Counted from the first letter of the stretch, positions 41,624 through 50,710 are shown. The stretch: DNA of 64,000 bases from Nonomuraea rhodomycinica (GCF_013363995.1 NZ_JABWGO010000004.1:124001-188000), one strand, 5' to 3'. The notes: a model not told the origin generated them from the letters alone. Made by a program: numbers and translations.

Positions 41624-42190
41624 TCACCGGGCGAGGTCGCGGCCGAGGAAGGCCAGGAGCCGCCGGTGGGCGGGGGCGTCGTCGGCCGCCGGGACGGCGG
41701 GGCCGAACATGCCGGGGCGGCGGAAGGCGTCGAAGTCCATGCCGCGCATGACCGTGAGCAGTTCGGCGCACAGCGCGTCGTCGACGAGGTGTTCCTGGCC
41801 GGTGACGAGCGCCAGGTCGGCGCCGTGCACGAGGACCTCGGTGAGGTGGATGAGCGCGGCCATCGGCCCCGGCACCTCGCCGAACCCGAGCCGTACGGGG
41901 GTGTCCAGGGCGTCCGGGCGGTGCCAGGCGGCGCGGTCGAGGTCGGCCGCGACGGCGTAGGCGGCCTGCGGGTCGGCGCCGAGCCAGTCGTCCTCGTGCG
42001 CGGCGCCGGCGTCGGTTCCGGTGAGCTCGGCGGCGAAGACGCGCATGCCGCCGACCAGGTGGTTGAGCTCGGTGCGCACGTCCCACCCGGGGCACGGGGA
42101 GGGGGCGGCGAGCCGGTCGTGGGCGATGCCCTCGACGACGGCGGCGGTCATGGCGAGGGCGCGGTCGATCTGGTCGATCACGGTGGTCAT
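41624..42190 (-). CDS. TIGR03086/mycothiol-dependent DinB-like metal-binding protein
   Basis: A 188-residue protein of the DinB/MDMPI fold. PCPGWDVRTELNHLVGGM and LIHLTEVLVHGADLALVTG carry His residues placed as metal ligands in mycothiol-dependent maleylpyruvate isomerase-like proteins. Actinobacteria use this family in thiol transfer reactions; the substrate is unknown. It follows an alpha/beta hydrolase gene in the same direction. Confidence 0.8.
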   Translation of the reverse strand: MTTVIDQIDRALAMTAAVVEGIAHDRLAAPSPCPGWDVRTELNHLVGGMRVFAAELTGTDAGAAHEDDWLGADPQAAYAVAADLDRAAWHRPDALDTPVRLGFGEVPGPMAALIHLTEVLVHGADLALVTGQEHLVDDALCAELLTVMRGMDFDAFRRPGMFGPAVPAADDAPAHRRLLAFLGRDLAR

Positions 42191-42258
42191 GGCGCAGATC
42201 CTCCGATGGGGTGACGGGCCGTGGTCAGGCGGGTGGGCGGGCGCGGCGGCCGGGTAGC

Positions 42259-42327
42259 GGGTCGGTGAGCCGGGACCCGACGGGTCGGTGAGCCGGGACC
42301 CGACGGGTCAGTGAGCCGGGGTCCGGT
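42259..42327. repeat. Three 23-bp tandem repeats overlapping the hydrolase stop codon
   Basis: Two identical units (42259-42281, 42282-42304) and a diverged third (42305-42327). The third unit contains the stop codon and last codons of the alpha/beta hydrolase gene, so the array is a tandem expansion of that gene's 3' end. GGGTC and GACCC arms in each unit can form hairpins. Confidence 0.85.
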
Positions 42328-43537
42328 GGGTCAGGACGTCGTCGAGCCAGTCGTAGACGCGGGCGAAGGCCAGGCGCTGGGCGCCGGACTGGCAGTGGGC
42401 GTCCGCGCCCTGGCCGGCGGTGAACTCCAGCAGCGTCTTCGGGCAGGTCAGGTGCTCGTACAGCTGCTCGGGCTGCCCCCGGAAGAAGCCGTCGTCGGCG
42501 CCCGCGCACACCAGGGTCGGGCAGGTGATCTTCTCGGCGACGCCGTCGCGCAGGTGGTAGTCGAGGTAGGCGGCGCCGAACGCGCGCGGGGTGCGGACGC
42601 CCATGGCGAACATGCCGTGCTCCATGGCCCAGCGCAGCACCGGGCTGCCGGCCATGGCCTCCTCCAGCATCGCGTCCAGCTCGGGATCGTGGGCGGCGCG
42701 CAGCCGGCGCTCGGCCTCCGCGCGCGGCAGCGGGATGCCGGAGGTGGTGATGTCGCCCAGGTCGTAGACGCCGTCCAGGCAGATGAGCGCGGCGACGCGG
42801 TGGTCGAAGGCGGCGGCGCGCGGCGCGAGCAGCCCGCCCATGCTCACGCCGAGCAGGGCGACGCGGGCCCGGTCCACCTCGGGACGGGTCAGGACGTGGT
42901 CGAGGACGGGGCCGACGACGTTCTCCCAGTCGGGACGGAACCCCAGGCCCTGGTGGTGACGGGCGCCCGGCTGACCGGGGCCGTCGAAGGCCAGCACGGT
43001 GTAGCCGCGCTCGGCCGCCGCGGCGGCGCCGAAGAAGTGCATCTCCTCCACCGTGCCGTCGAAGCCGTTGTGCATGACCACGGTCGGCCGTGCGGCTCCT
43101 GAGTCGTCGGCCCGGTACAGGTAGCCGGGCAGGACGGTGCCCTCGTACGGGATCTCGACGGGCTCGACGGCCGGGGTGAACAGCGCGGCGGCGTGGCGGA
43201 AGCAGGCGACCGAGGCGTCGTAGGCGTGCCGGATGCGCGGGTCGGCGGGGTCGCCGTGCAGGAAGAACTCGGCGGCGCGGTAGTAGTTCGAGGCCCGCAG
43301 GAAGCCGTCGCGGGCGCTGACGCGGTGCCCGCCCTCCAGGGCCGTCCGGGCCTCGCCGGCCACGCGGTCGGCGGTGGCCAGCCACGCGTCGTGCCAGCCG
43401 CCGTAGTCGCCGGGGGTGATCCGCTCGCACGTGGTCACGACCTCGCCGAAGTCGGCGCCGCCGTACGCGATGTGCCCGAGGGTGCGCAGGGTCTCGTACC
43501 AGAAGCTCGGGTCGCCGGGGAAGAGAAGAGGTTGCAC
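42308..43537 (-). CDS. Alpha/beta hydrolase (FrsA/dihydropseudooxynicotine hydrolase-like)
   Basis: A 409-residue two-domain hydrolase: a helical N-terminal region (about 1-130) and a C-terminal alpha/beta domain with oxyanion MHNGFDG, nucleophile GVSMGG, Asp in CAGADDGFF and His in GADAHCQSG. I use the GTG at 43537 because AGGAG lies five bases before it; a GTG at 43543 is too close to that site. It diverges from a TetR gene with shared TGCGTT/AACGCA half-sites. Confidence 0.87.
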   Translation of the reverse strand: MQPLLFPGDPSFWYETLRTLGHIAYGGADFGEVVTTCERITPGDYGGWHDAWLATADRVAGEARTALEGGHRVSARDGFLRASNYYRAAEFFLHGDPADPRIRHAYDASVACFRHAAALFTPAVEPVEIPYEGTVLPGYLYRADDSGAARPTVVMHNGFDGTVEEMHFFGAAAAAERGYTVLAFDGPGQPGARHHQGLGFRPDWENVVGPVLDHVLTRPEVDRARVALLGVSMGGLLAPRAAAFDHRVAALICLDGVYDLGDITTSGIPLPRAEAERRLRAAHDPELDAMLEEAMAGSPVLRWAMEHGMFAMGVRTPRAFGAAYLDYHLRDGVAEKITCPTLVCAGADDGFFRGQPEQLYEHLTCPKTLLEFTAGQGADAHCQSGAQRLAFARVYDWLDDVLTHRTPAH

Positions 43538-43562
43538 GTCCACTCCTAAAGCAGTTGGGTGC

Positions 43563-43616
43563 TGCGTTTAGGACTGTAGGGCGGCGCCATGCGCAAACGC
43601 AAGTGGAAGCTGCGTT
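43563..43616. promoter_or_regulatory. AACGCA/TGCGTT half-sites, candidate TetR operator
   Basis: TGCGTTT (43563-43569), AAACGCA (43595-43601) and TGCGTT (43611-43616) occur between the divergent hydrolase and TetR genes. AACGCA-N9-TGCGTT (43596-43616) is a perfect dyad just before the TetR start. Confidence 0.5.
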
Positions 43617-43628
43617 AAGGTGGGAGGC

Positions 43629-44213
43629 ATGGCGGAACAGCAGCGAGCCCGGCGACCCGGCGGACGCAGCGCCCGGGTCCGCGCCGCGGTGCACCAGGCG
43701 GTCACCGACCTGGTCGCCGAACGCGGCTACGGCAGCTTCACCGTCGGCGACGTCGCCGCCCGCGCCGGCGTGGCCGACACCAGCGTCTACCGCCGCTGGG
43801 GCACCCTCGAGGCGCTGCTCATGGACGTCGCGATCACGCGGCTCACCACGGCCTCCCCCGTCCCCGACACGGGCAGCCTGGAGCAGGACCTGCGGGTCTA
43901 CGCCGCCGGTGTGGCCCGCGACGTCAACGGCCCTGACGGGCTGGCCGCGCTGCGGCTGGTCATCTCCCTGTCGACGGCGGGGCCGGACGGCGTCCAGGCG
44001 CGGGACGCGTTCCTGGCCGAGCGCGGACGCCAGTTGCAGGCCATGCTCGACCGCGCCCGCGAGCGGGGTGAGCAGCCGCCGGAGGGCCTGGACATCCTCG
44101 ACCACATCCTGGCCCCGATGTACATCCGCAGCCTGTTCGGCATGGGCCCGCTCACCGCCGCCGACGCCGACACGCTGGTCGATCGCCTGCTGGCCCTTCG
44201 GGCGCCGTCCTAG
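43629..44213 (+). CDS. TetR-family transcriptional regulator
   Basis: A 194-residue TetR protein: HTH FTVGDVAARAGVADTSVYRRWGTLEALL (quoted in part) and a C-terminal ligand domain. ATG at 43629 is used; a GTG at 43620 in the same frame is possible. It diverges from the alpha/beta hydrolase gene, its likely target, and its stop overlaps that of the opposite FAD monooxygenase gene (CTAG). Confidence 0.88.
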   Translation: MAEQQRARRPGGRSARVRAAVHQAVTDLVAERGYGSFTVGDVAARAGVADTSVYRRWGTLEALLMDVAITRLTTASPVPDTGSLEQDLRVYAAGVARDVNGPDGLAALRLVISLSTAGPDGVQARDAFLAERGRQLQAMLDRARERGEQPPEGLDILDHILAPMYIRSLFGMGPLTAADADTLVDRLLALRAPS

Positions 44214-45355
44214 GCGTGCCAGAGGGCGGCGAGCCGGCGGGCGGCCAGCCGGGGCGGCACGGCGCGCAGCAGCATGTCGCGCAGCCACGCGCTGATCCCG
44301 GTGCGGGAGGTCATCCGCGACTGCCGGGCCGCCGCCAGCAGGATGCGGTTGGCGCGGGGCCGGCGCTCGGCGTCGTAGCGCAGGAGCCGCTCGGCCGCGT
44401 CCACCGGTTCGGCGCCGCTCAGGTGGCGGGTCAGCGCCGCCGCGTCCTCGAAGGCCTGGCTGGAGCCCTGGCCGAGGTCGGGTGACATGGCGTGCGCGGC
44501 GTCGCCGAGCAGCGCGATCCGGCCGGCCGCGTACGAGGGCAGCGGCTCGGCGAGGCGGGCGATCGGGTCCACGTAGACGTCCTCGGGCGGCGTGGCCTCG
44601 ATCAGCGCCGGGACGAGCGGATGCCAGTCGGCCATCAGGGACAGCATCTCCCGGCGCGCCTCCTCCGCGCCGGGCGGCGGGCCGTGCAGGAGGGAGTCGG
44701 TGAACCAGTACACCTGGTCCTCGCCGACGGGGAACAGGCCGAACATCGCCCCGTTGCGCCGGTCCACGAGCTGGCTGACGAGCAGGTCCGGCTCCAGGTC
44801 GGCCGGGCGGGGCAGCATGCCGCGCAGGTCCATCCGGCCGGTCCGCCGTAAGCCGGGGTGGCCGGGGAAGAGCTGCGCGCGCAGCCGGCTGCCGCTGCCG
44901 TCGGCCGCGACCACGGCGTCGGCTCTCGCGACGGGCTCGCCGTCACTGATCACGGTCACGCCGGTGGGGTCGGGGTCCAGCCGCTCGACCGGGGTCGCGG
45001 TCCGTACGAGAGCTGAGGGCAGCGGGGCGCGCAGGGCCCTGTGCAGCTCCGCCCGGTCGATCATGGCCGGCGTCCCCATCTCCCGCCGCACCCCGGCCAT
45101 GTCGGTGATCAGCAGCGGCCGTCCGTGCCGGTCGCGCAGCCCTCCGTGGGTCGCGTGCATGACCCGCCGGCGAACGTCGTCGGCCAGCCCCAGCGTGTCC
45201 AGCGCGCGGAGCCCGTTGGGCATGACCACGATCCCCGTGCCCTTCTCCCGGAGCTCGGCGCCCCGTTCGAAGAGCGTCACCTCGTGGCCCTGGCGATGCA
45301 GCCCCACCGCCGCCGCCACTCCTCCGAGCCCGGCTCCGACCACCGCGATCCTCAT
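44210..45355 (-). CDS. FAD-dependent monooxygenase
   Basis: A 381-residue group A flavoprotein monooxygenase: MRIAVVGAGLGGVAAAVGLH (FAD Rossmann), the DG motif AADGSGSRLRAQLFPG and the GD motif ALLGDAAHAMSPDLGQG. GGGAGG sits four bases before the ATG. It diverges from a TetR gene with the palindrome CGTACTAGTACG between them, so it is probably induced by the TetR ligand. Substrate unknown, likely an aromatic or polyketide compound. Confidence 0.9.
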   Translation of the reverse strand: MRIAVVGAGLGGVAAAVGLHRQGHEVTLFERGAELREKGTGIVVMPNGLRALDTLGLADDVRRRVMHATHGGLRDRHGRPLLITDMAGVRREMGTPAMIDRAELHRALRAPLPSALVRTATPVERLDPDPTGVTVISDGEPVARADAVVAADGSGSRLRAQLFPGHPGLRRTGRMDLRGMLPRPADLEPDLLVSQLVDRRNGAMFGLFPVGEDQVYWFTDSLLHGPPPGAEEARREMLSLMADWHPLVPALIEATPPEDVYVDPIARLAEPLPSYAAGRIALLGDAAHAMSPDLGQGSSQAFEDAAALTRHLSGAEPVDAAERLLRYDAERRPRANRILLAAARQSRMTSRTGISAWLRDMLLRAVPPRLAARRLAALWHA

Positions 45356-45382
45356 GAGACCTCCCGGCTCATTCACTACGAT

Positions 45383-45394
45383 CGTACTAGTACG
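45383..45394. promoter_or_regulatory. Palindrome CGTACTAGTACG, candidate TetR operator
   Basis: A perfect 12-base palindrome located between the FAD monooxygenase gene (start 45355) and the divergent TetR gene (start 45415). The location fits repression of both genes. Confidence 0.6.
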
Positions 45395-45414
45395 GGTATT
45401 GGTAGCATGTGGGC

Positions 45415-45993
45415 ATGCCGCCCACGAATCCGGCCCGCCGCCGAGCCCTCGCCGACGCCGCCATCGACCTGCTGGCGTCGTCAGGTGTGCACGGACTGAC
45501 CCACCGGGCGGTGGAGAAGGCGGCGGACCTGCCGCCGGGCACGGCCTCCAACTACTTCCGCAGCCGGGAAGCGCTCCTGGTGGCCGCCGCCGAGCGCATC
45601 CTGGAGCTGCACCACGCCGACACCGACCGGGCCGTCGAGCGGCCCGCGACGCTGGCCGACATGCTGACGGACTCGCTGCTCACCGCGGCGACCACCCTGC
45701 GCCGCCGCTATCTGGCGATCTTCGAACTGCACCTGGAGGGCGCCCGCCGGCCGGCGCTGGCCGCCGCGCTGGCGGGCCTGCAGGACACGGCGATACAGGT
45801 CACGGCCGGGCACCACGACCAGCTCGGCCTCGCCATCCCGCGCGAGCGGATCCCCGCCATGATCACGCTGTACGGGGGCGCGCTGTTCACCCTGGTCAGC
45901 GCGCCGCCGGGGAGCGTCACCAGGGACGTCGTCCGGGACGTGGTTCAGGTCATCGTGCACGGCTGCGCGGGACACACCGAGCAGGGGCCGTGA
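45415..45993 (+). CDS. TetR-family transcriptional regulator
   Basis: A 192-residue TetR protein with HTH LTHRAVEKAADLPPGTASNYFRSREALL (quoted in part). ATG at 45415; a GTG six bases earlier is an alternative. It diverges from the FAD monooxygenase gene. Its last 49 bases overlap the 3' end of the opposite NUDIX gene. Confidence 0.88.
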   Translation: MPPTNPARRRALADAAIDLLASSGVHGLTHRAVEKAADLPPGTASNYFRSREALLVAAAERILELHHADTDRAVERPATLADMLTDSLLTAATTLRRRYLAIFELHLEGARRPALAAALAGLQDTAIQVTAGHHDQLGLAIPRERIPAMITLYGGALFTLVSAPPGSVTRDVVRDVVQVIVHGCAGHTEQGP

Positions 45994-46457
45994 CCCGCCG
46001 GCCGCTTCAGGGGCTCCAGGAGCTCCAGGAGCTCCAGGTGTGACCTCTGCATGCCCTCGGGCAGCTCGTCCGGCGAGAACCAGCCCGCCTCCAGCACCTC
46101 GAAGGGGTCGATCGTGAGGTCCCCGCCGACGAGGACGGCCTCGTAGGCCACCTCCGCCCGCAGCCGGTAGCCGCTGACCAGCCGCACGAGCCGGCCGACC
46201 CGGACGGTCAGGCCGGTCTCCTCGCGGACCTCGCGCACGACGGTGTCCTCGAACGTCTCCGACCTGTTCGCGTAGCCGGTGGGGAACCCCCAGGGGCGCT
46301 CTTCCGGCCACAGCCGGTGCCTGAGAAGGAGCAGGCGCCCTTCGCCGTCCCGGACGACGCCCGTCACGCCGACCATGAACGTCGCGTGCTTCAGCCACAT
46401 CAGACGCCACTGCAGGCGTCCTCCCAGGGACCTCCACAGCCGCGCGATCACCTTCAT
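45945..46457 (-). CDS. NUDIX hydrolase
   Basis: A 170-residue NUDIX protein. The NUDIX box is complete: G-YANRS-E-TFEDTVV-REVREETGL matches Gx5Ex7REUxEExGU. A GGAGAAGGAGAG ribosome site precedes the ATG. The C-terminal LELLELLEPL is encoded by a GGAGCTCC repeat. It hydrolyses a nucleoside diphosphate linked to an unidentified moiety. Confidence 0.9.
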   Translation of the reverse strand: MKVIARLWRSLGGRLQWRLMWLKHATFMVGVTGVVRDGEGRLLLLRHRLWPEERPWGFPTGYANRSETFEDTVVREVREETGLTVRVGRLVRLVSGYRLRAEVAYEAVLVGGDLTIDPFEVLEAGWFSPDELPEGMQRSHLELLELLEPLKRPAGHGPCSVCPAQPCTMT

Positions 46458-46576
46458 GGCTCTCTCCTTCTCCGCCCCGTGCTCGTGGGTCTCGAGCCCA
46501 TGGTGTAACGCGCGGCCGAGGGATGAGCGCGGTCCGGTACGCGCGTCACGGGGCCTGGCGGGAGCCGGGCGACCCG

Positions 46577-47731
46577 TTATCGGAACACGCCGGTGTGGCC
46601 GAGGGAGTAACGTCCGGGCTGGGGGAAGAAGCACAAGCCGTGCGGCCCCCGGCCCACCCTGATCGTGTGTCGCAGCTCGCCCGTCGCGGTGGAGAAGACG
46701 TACACGACCCCGTGGTACCTGCCGGACAGCCAGAGCTGCTTGCCGTCCGCCGACACCCCGCCCATGTCGGGCGAGCCGCCGCCCGGGATCCGCCACCGGT
46801 CGACCACCTCGCGGCGGGCGAAGGAGACGACGGAGACGGTCCCCTCGTCCCGGTTGGAGACGTAGAGGGAGCGCGAGTCCCTGCTCACGTACAGGCCGTG
46901 CGCGCCCTTGCCGGTGCGCAGGAAGCCCACCCGCCGGAAGGTGGCGGCGTCGACGATCCACGTGCCGCCGGCCATCATGTCGGCGACGTAGAAGAGCCGG
47001 CCGTCGGGCGAGAGCTTGACGTCCTGCGGCATGTTCCCCGCCCCGACCCCGATCACCTTCCGCACCCGGGCGCGCCTCCAGTCGATCGCCACGAGCTGCC
47101 CGGAGAACTCGCAGCTGGCCAGGAAGACGGATCCGTCGGCGGTGAAGTCGCCGTGGTTGACGCCCCGGCACGGCAGGGGGAGGGAGCGGACCAGGCGCAT
47201 CGTGCGGGGGTCGCGGAGATCGAGGCGGTTGTTGCGCTCGGCCATGACCAGGGCGTACGAGCCGTCGGGGGTGAAGTACAGGTTGTACGGGTCGTCCACG
47301 GGCACCGGCCTGCCGGGCCGGCCCGTCACCGGGTCGATGGGGGTGAGCCGGTTGCCCTCGTTCTCGTTGACCCACAGCGTCCTGAGATCCCAGGAGGGCA
47401 CGACGTGCTGGGGCAGTCTGCCGACCCGGAAGTGGCGCACGACCTGGAAGGTCCGCGGGTCGATCACGTCCACCGTGCCCGACTCGCTGTTGGGGACGTA
47501 CACGCGAGGGGTCACGTTCCGGACCGCCGGGGCGAGCATCCCCGGCCTGTCGTGGGCGTAGACGTCGGTCGGGGTCGTGCGCGCGGGTGCCTGCGCGTGC
47601 TGCCGACGCGGTGGCGACCACAGCGGCGGCGCGGGCTCCCGGGCCGGCGTCATGGGGACGGGCGGCGCACCGCAGGAGGCCACGGCGACGGCGGCCGCAC
47701 CGAGCATGCTCGTCATCCGCCGCAGTCGCAT
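46577..47731 (-). CDS. YVTN-type beta-propeller lipoprotein
   Basis: A 384-residue secreted protein with a lipobox (VASC, near residue 21) and repeated beta-propeller blades: RVYVPNSESGTVDVIDPRTF, LYFTPDGSYALVMAERNNRL, LFYVADMMAGGTWIVDAATF, LYVSNRDEGTVSVVSF and LWLSGRYHGVVYVFSTATGE. These resemble YVTN/40-bladed surface proteins that bind ligands or partner proteins. It has no obvious operon partner. Confidence 0.82.
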   Translation of the reverse strand: MRLRRMTSMLGAAAVAVASCGAPPVPMTPAREPAPPLWSPPRRQHAQAPARTTPTDVYAHDRPGMLAPAVRNVTPRVYVPNSESGTVDVIDPRTFQVVRHFRVGRLPQHVVPSWDLRTLWVNENEGNRLTPIDPVTGRPGRPVPVDDPYNLYFTPDGSYALVMAERNNRLDLRDPRTMRLVRSLPLPCRGVNHGDFTADGSVFLASCEFSGQLVAIDWRRARVRKVIGVGAGNMPQDVKLSPDGRLFYVADMMAGGTWIVDAATFRRVGFLRTGKGAHGLYVSRDSRSLYVSNRDEGTVSVVSFARREVVDRWRIPGGGSPDMGGVSADGKQLWLSGRYHGVVYVFSTATGELRHTIRVGRGPHGLCFFPQPGRYSLGHTGVFR

Positions 47732-47932
47732 GCCGGTCAGCCTAGAAAGGCGCGCCGCGACACCGGCCGATCCCGAGGTCAACGACACGATCGGAGCAGG
47801 CCAAGGGATGACATGCGCGCCGCCCGCGACCGCGGGAACGGGGCCGCGGTCCCGGTCGGGCATAGTGGTGGCGGGACGGCCTCACGGCGCCGCCCCTTCC
47901 CCGGAAAGGCCCGCAGAGAACGGAGACGCCCG

Positions 47933-48307
47933 GTGCCCCGTGACGTCAAGATCCCCGGTCCCGATCATCCGATCACGGTCGAGGCGGCCTCCACCCGCGT
48001 CGTCGTCCGCGTCGGTGAGCGGGTCGTCGCAGACACCACTCGCCCCCTCGTCCTGTCCGAGGCCGCCTACCCTCCGGTTCACTACATCCCGATCGAGGAC
48101 GTGGACCCGGGCCTGATCCGCCGCAGCGACACCCGTACGTACTGCCCGTACAAGGGGGAGGCGTCCTACTACAGCATCGTCACCCCCGAGGGCGAGGTGG
48201 GCGACGCCATCTGGACGTACGAGGAGCCCTACGAGGCGGTCGGCGAGATCAAGGGCCACGTCGCCTTCTACCCGGACCGCGTCCGCCTCACGGTCGAACC
48301 GTCCTGA
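47933..48307 (+). CDS. DUF427 domain protein
   Basis: A 124-residue DUF427 protein: VVVRVGERVVADTTRPLVLSEAAYPPVHYIP (quoted in part), the signature RTYCPYKGEASYYS with its Cys, and AIWTYEEPYEAVGEIKGHVAFYPDRV (quoted in part). GGAGA precedes the GTG start. Members are small beta proteins of unknown enzymatic role, common in actinobacteria. Confidence 0.88.
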   Translation: MPRDVKIPGPDHPITVEAASTRVVVRVGERVVADTTRPLVLSEAAYPPVHYIPIEDVDPGLIRRSDTRTYCPYKGEASYYSIVTPEGEVGDAIWTYEEPYEAVGEIKGHVAFYPDRVRLTVEPS

Positions 48308-48398
48308 GTCCGGTCTCGTCGAGGAACCGTTCCTTCCTCAATGCCTCCTAGCGTTCCCGTCACAGGGCACGACCGCAGGCACGACGAAGGGAACATCC

Positions 48399-48995
48399 AT
48401 GCCGCGAGGATCCGCCACCCCGCCCCCGTCCGGCGCGGACGTCATGACGTTCGAGGACGCCGCACAGTGGGAGGCGTGGCTGGCCGAGCACCACGAGACG
48501 CCCGGCGGCGTCTGGCTGAGGATCGCCAAGAAGGGCTCGGGCGAGGTGACGGTGACGCGGGGCGAAGCCCTCGACGTCGCCCTCTGCTACGGCTGGATCG
48601 ACAGCCACACCCGGTCCTGCGACGAGGCGTCCTTCCTGCAGAGGTTCTCGCCGCGCCGCTCCCGCAGCGTGTGGTCGAAGGTGAACGTGGCCAAGGTCGA
48701 GGAGCTCGTCGCCGCGGGGCGCATGCGCCCGCCGGGCCTGGCCGCGGTGCTGGCGGCCCAGGCCGACGGGCGCTGGGACGCCGCGTACGAGTCGCCGCGG
48801 AACACCACCGTCCCGGAGGACCTGGCCGAGGCGCTGGAGCGGGACGAGCGGGCGAAGGCGTTCTTCCACACCCTCGGCAGAAGCGACCGGTACCTGGTCA
48901 TCCTGCCGCTCATGACGGCGCGCACGCCGCGGACGCGGGCGGCCCGCCTGGACAGGATGGTCGCCAGGCTGGCGGCGGGGGAGAAGATGCGCTGA
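48399..48995 (+). CDS. YdeI/OmpD-associated family protein
   Basis: A 198-residue protein: FEDAAQWEAWLAEHHETPGGVWLRIAKKG (quoted in part), ALCYGWIDSHTRSCDEASFLQRFSPRR (quoted in part) and WSKVNVAKVEELVAAGRM are the hallmarks of this family. Relatives are linked to bacteriocin or stress protection in some bacteria; the biochemical role is unknown. It stands alone upstream of the YCII/sigma pair. Confidence 0.85.
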   Translation: MPRGSATPPPSGADVMTFEDAAQWEAWLAEHHETPGGVWLRIAKKGSGEVTVTRGEALDVALCYGWIDSHTRSCDEASFLQRFSPRRSRSVWSKVNVAKVEELVAAGRMRPPGLAAVLAAQADGRWDAAYESPRNTTVPEDLAEALERDERAKAFFHTLGRSDRYLVILPLMTARTPRTRAARLDRMVARLAAGEKMR

Positions 48996-49103
48996 ACCGG
49001 AGAGAATTCGTCGAGGGGTCGTGTCCATCCGGCCGGGCGCCGTTCGTGGTGATGGTGTGCGGCGGCCCCGCCGCACGACGACTCCACCCGAGAGGGGATC
49101 ACC

Positions 49104-49448
49104 GTGAAGTACATGCTGCTGATCAACGCCGGCACCTCCGCCCAGGACGACGACGCCTGCACCGTCGAGGACTGGATGGCCTACGACCAGGCCGTGCGGG
49201 AGGCGGGCGTCTGGGTGTCCGGCGAGTCGCTGGCCGACCTGGTGACCGCCACGACCGTGCGCGTGAGCAGGGACGGCGAGCGCAGCGTGACCGACGGGCC
49301 GTACGCCGAGACGCGAGAGGTCCTGGGCGGCTTCTACGTGATCGACGTGCCGGACCTCGACGTCGCGCTCGACTGGGCCGCCCGCTGCCCCGGAGCGCGC
49401 GGCGGCGGCTCGATCGTGGTCCGCCCGGTCGCCGACTTCGGCATGTGA
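49104..49448 (+). CDS. YCII (DGPF) family protein, sigma-factor partner
   Basis: A 114-residue YCII protein: KYMLLINAG, the DGPYAETREVLGGFYVIDVPDLDVALDWAARCPGA core (quoted in part) with the DGPF-like signature. GTG start with AGGGG upstream. It lies 8 bases before an ECF42-type sigma factor gene; this pairing is a known conserved arrangement. Confidence 0.9.
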   Translation: MKYMLLINAGTSAQDDDACTVEDWMAYDQAVREAGVWVSGESLADLVTATTVRVSRDGERSVTDGPYAETREVLGGFYVIDVPDLDVALDWAARCPGARGGGSIVVRPVADFGM

Positions 49449-49456
49449 GATCGCCG

Positions 49457-50710
49457 ATGCGTGAGGTGGAGGCGGTGGAGGCGGTCTTCCGGGAGGAGCG
49501 CGGCCGGCTGCTGGCCGCGCTCGTGCGCCGCTTCGGCGATCTCGACCTCGCCGAGGAGGTCACCTCGGACGCCGTCGAGGCGGCGCTGAAGCACTGGCCG
49601 GTCGAGGGCGTGCCGCCCAAGCCGGGCGCGTGGCTGATGACGACGGCGCGGCGCAAGGCGGTCGACCGGCTCAGGCGCGACCGGGCCCTGGCCGCCCGGC
49701 TGGCCGTCCTGCAGGTGGAGGCGGAGCGCACCGCGTACGCGCCGCCCGCCGACGCGCACGACGACCTGCGCGACCTGCCGGACGAGCGGCTGCGGCTGTT
49801 CTTCACCTGCGCCCACCCCGCGCTGCCCGCCGAGGACCGCGGGGCGCTGATGTTGCGCTGCCTCGCGGGCCTCAGCACGCCGGAGGCGGCGCGGGCCTAC
49901 CTGGTGCCGGTCCAGACGATGGCCAAGCGGATCGTCCGGGCGAAGAAGAAGATCCGCGAGGCTCGCATCCCGTTCCGCGTGCCCGGCGCCGACGAGTTGC
50001 CGGAGCGGCTGCCCGGCGTCCTCCAGGCGATCTACTCGATCTTCACCGAGGGGTACGCGGCCAGTTCCGGTCCCGACCTGCAACGGCCGGACCTGGCCGA
50101 GGAGGCGATCCGGCTGGCGCGGATCCTGCGCCGGCTGCTGCCCGCCGAGCGGGAGGTCGCCGGGCTGCTCGCGCTGTCGCTGCTGGTCCACGCGCGCCGC
50201 GACGCCCGTACCGGTCCCGGCGGCGAGCCGGTGCTGCTGGACGAGCAGGACCGGAGCCGCTGGGACCGGACCATGATCGAGGAAGGGGCGGCGCTGGTGG
50301 TCACCGCGCTGAGCGGCGGCCCGCCCGGCGTGTACGGCGTGCAGGCCGCGATCGCGGCGCTCCACGACGAGGCGGCGGACCTGGCCACGACCGACTGGCC
50401 GCAGGTCGTGGCCCTGTACGACGTGCTGCTGGCGCTGGACCCGTCCCCGGTGGTCGCGCTGAACCGCGCGGCGGCCGTGGCCATGCGCGACGGCCCGGAG
50501 GCGGGCCTGGCGTTGCTGGAGGAGCTGGCCGGCGAGGCGCGGATGCGCGGGTACCACCCGTACCTGGCGGCGCGCGGCGACCTGCTGCACCGGCTCGGCC
50601 GCCGCCCCGAGGCCGCCGCCGCCTACCGCGCCGCTCTGGAGGCGGCGGGGAGCGAGCCCGAACGCGCCCACCTGCGGCGCCGCCTGGCCGCCGCCGAGGA
50701 AGGCCGATGA
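49457..50710 (+). CDS. ECF42-group RNA polymerase sigma factor with C-terminal extension
   Basis: A 417-residue sigma factor. The N-terminal part has sigma region 2 (ALVRRFGDLDLAEEVTSDAVEAALKHWP, quoted in part) and region 4 (LMLRCLAGLSTPEAARAYLVPVQTMAKRIVRAKKKI, quoted in part). The C-terminal 220 residues form the helical, TPR-like extension of this group (VALYDVLLALDPSPVVALNRAAAVAM, quoted in part). No anti-sigma gene is adjacent, which is normal for ECF42; activity is thought to depend on the extension. Confidence 0.92.
   Translation: MREVEAVEAVFREERGRLLAALVRRFGDLDLAEEVTSDAVEAALKHWPVEGVPPKPGAWLMTTARRKAVDRLRRDRALAARLAVLQVEAERTAYAPPADAHDDLRDLPDERLRLFFTCAHPALPAEDRGALMLRCLAGLSTPEAARAYLVPVQTMAKRIVRAKKKIREARIPFRVPGADELPERLPGVLQAIYSIFTEGYAASSGPDLQRPDLAEEAIRLARILRRLLPAEREVAGLLALSLLVHARRDARTGPGGEPVLLDEQDRSRWDRTMIEEGAALVVTALSGGPPGVYGVQAAIAALHDEAADLATTDWPQVVALYDVLLALDPSPVVALNRAAAVAMRDGPEAGLALLEELAGEARMRGYHPYLAARGDLLHRLGRRPEAAAAYRAALEAAGSEPERAHLRRRLAAAEEGR

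Noticed and set aside
40847..42327. CRISPR array
   Set aside because: Two sets of three 23-bp repeats are directly adjacent copies without spacers, and no cas genes are present.
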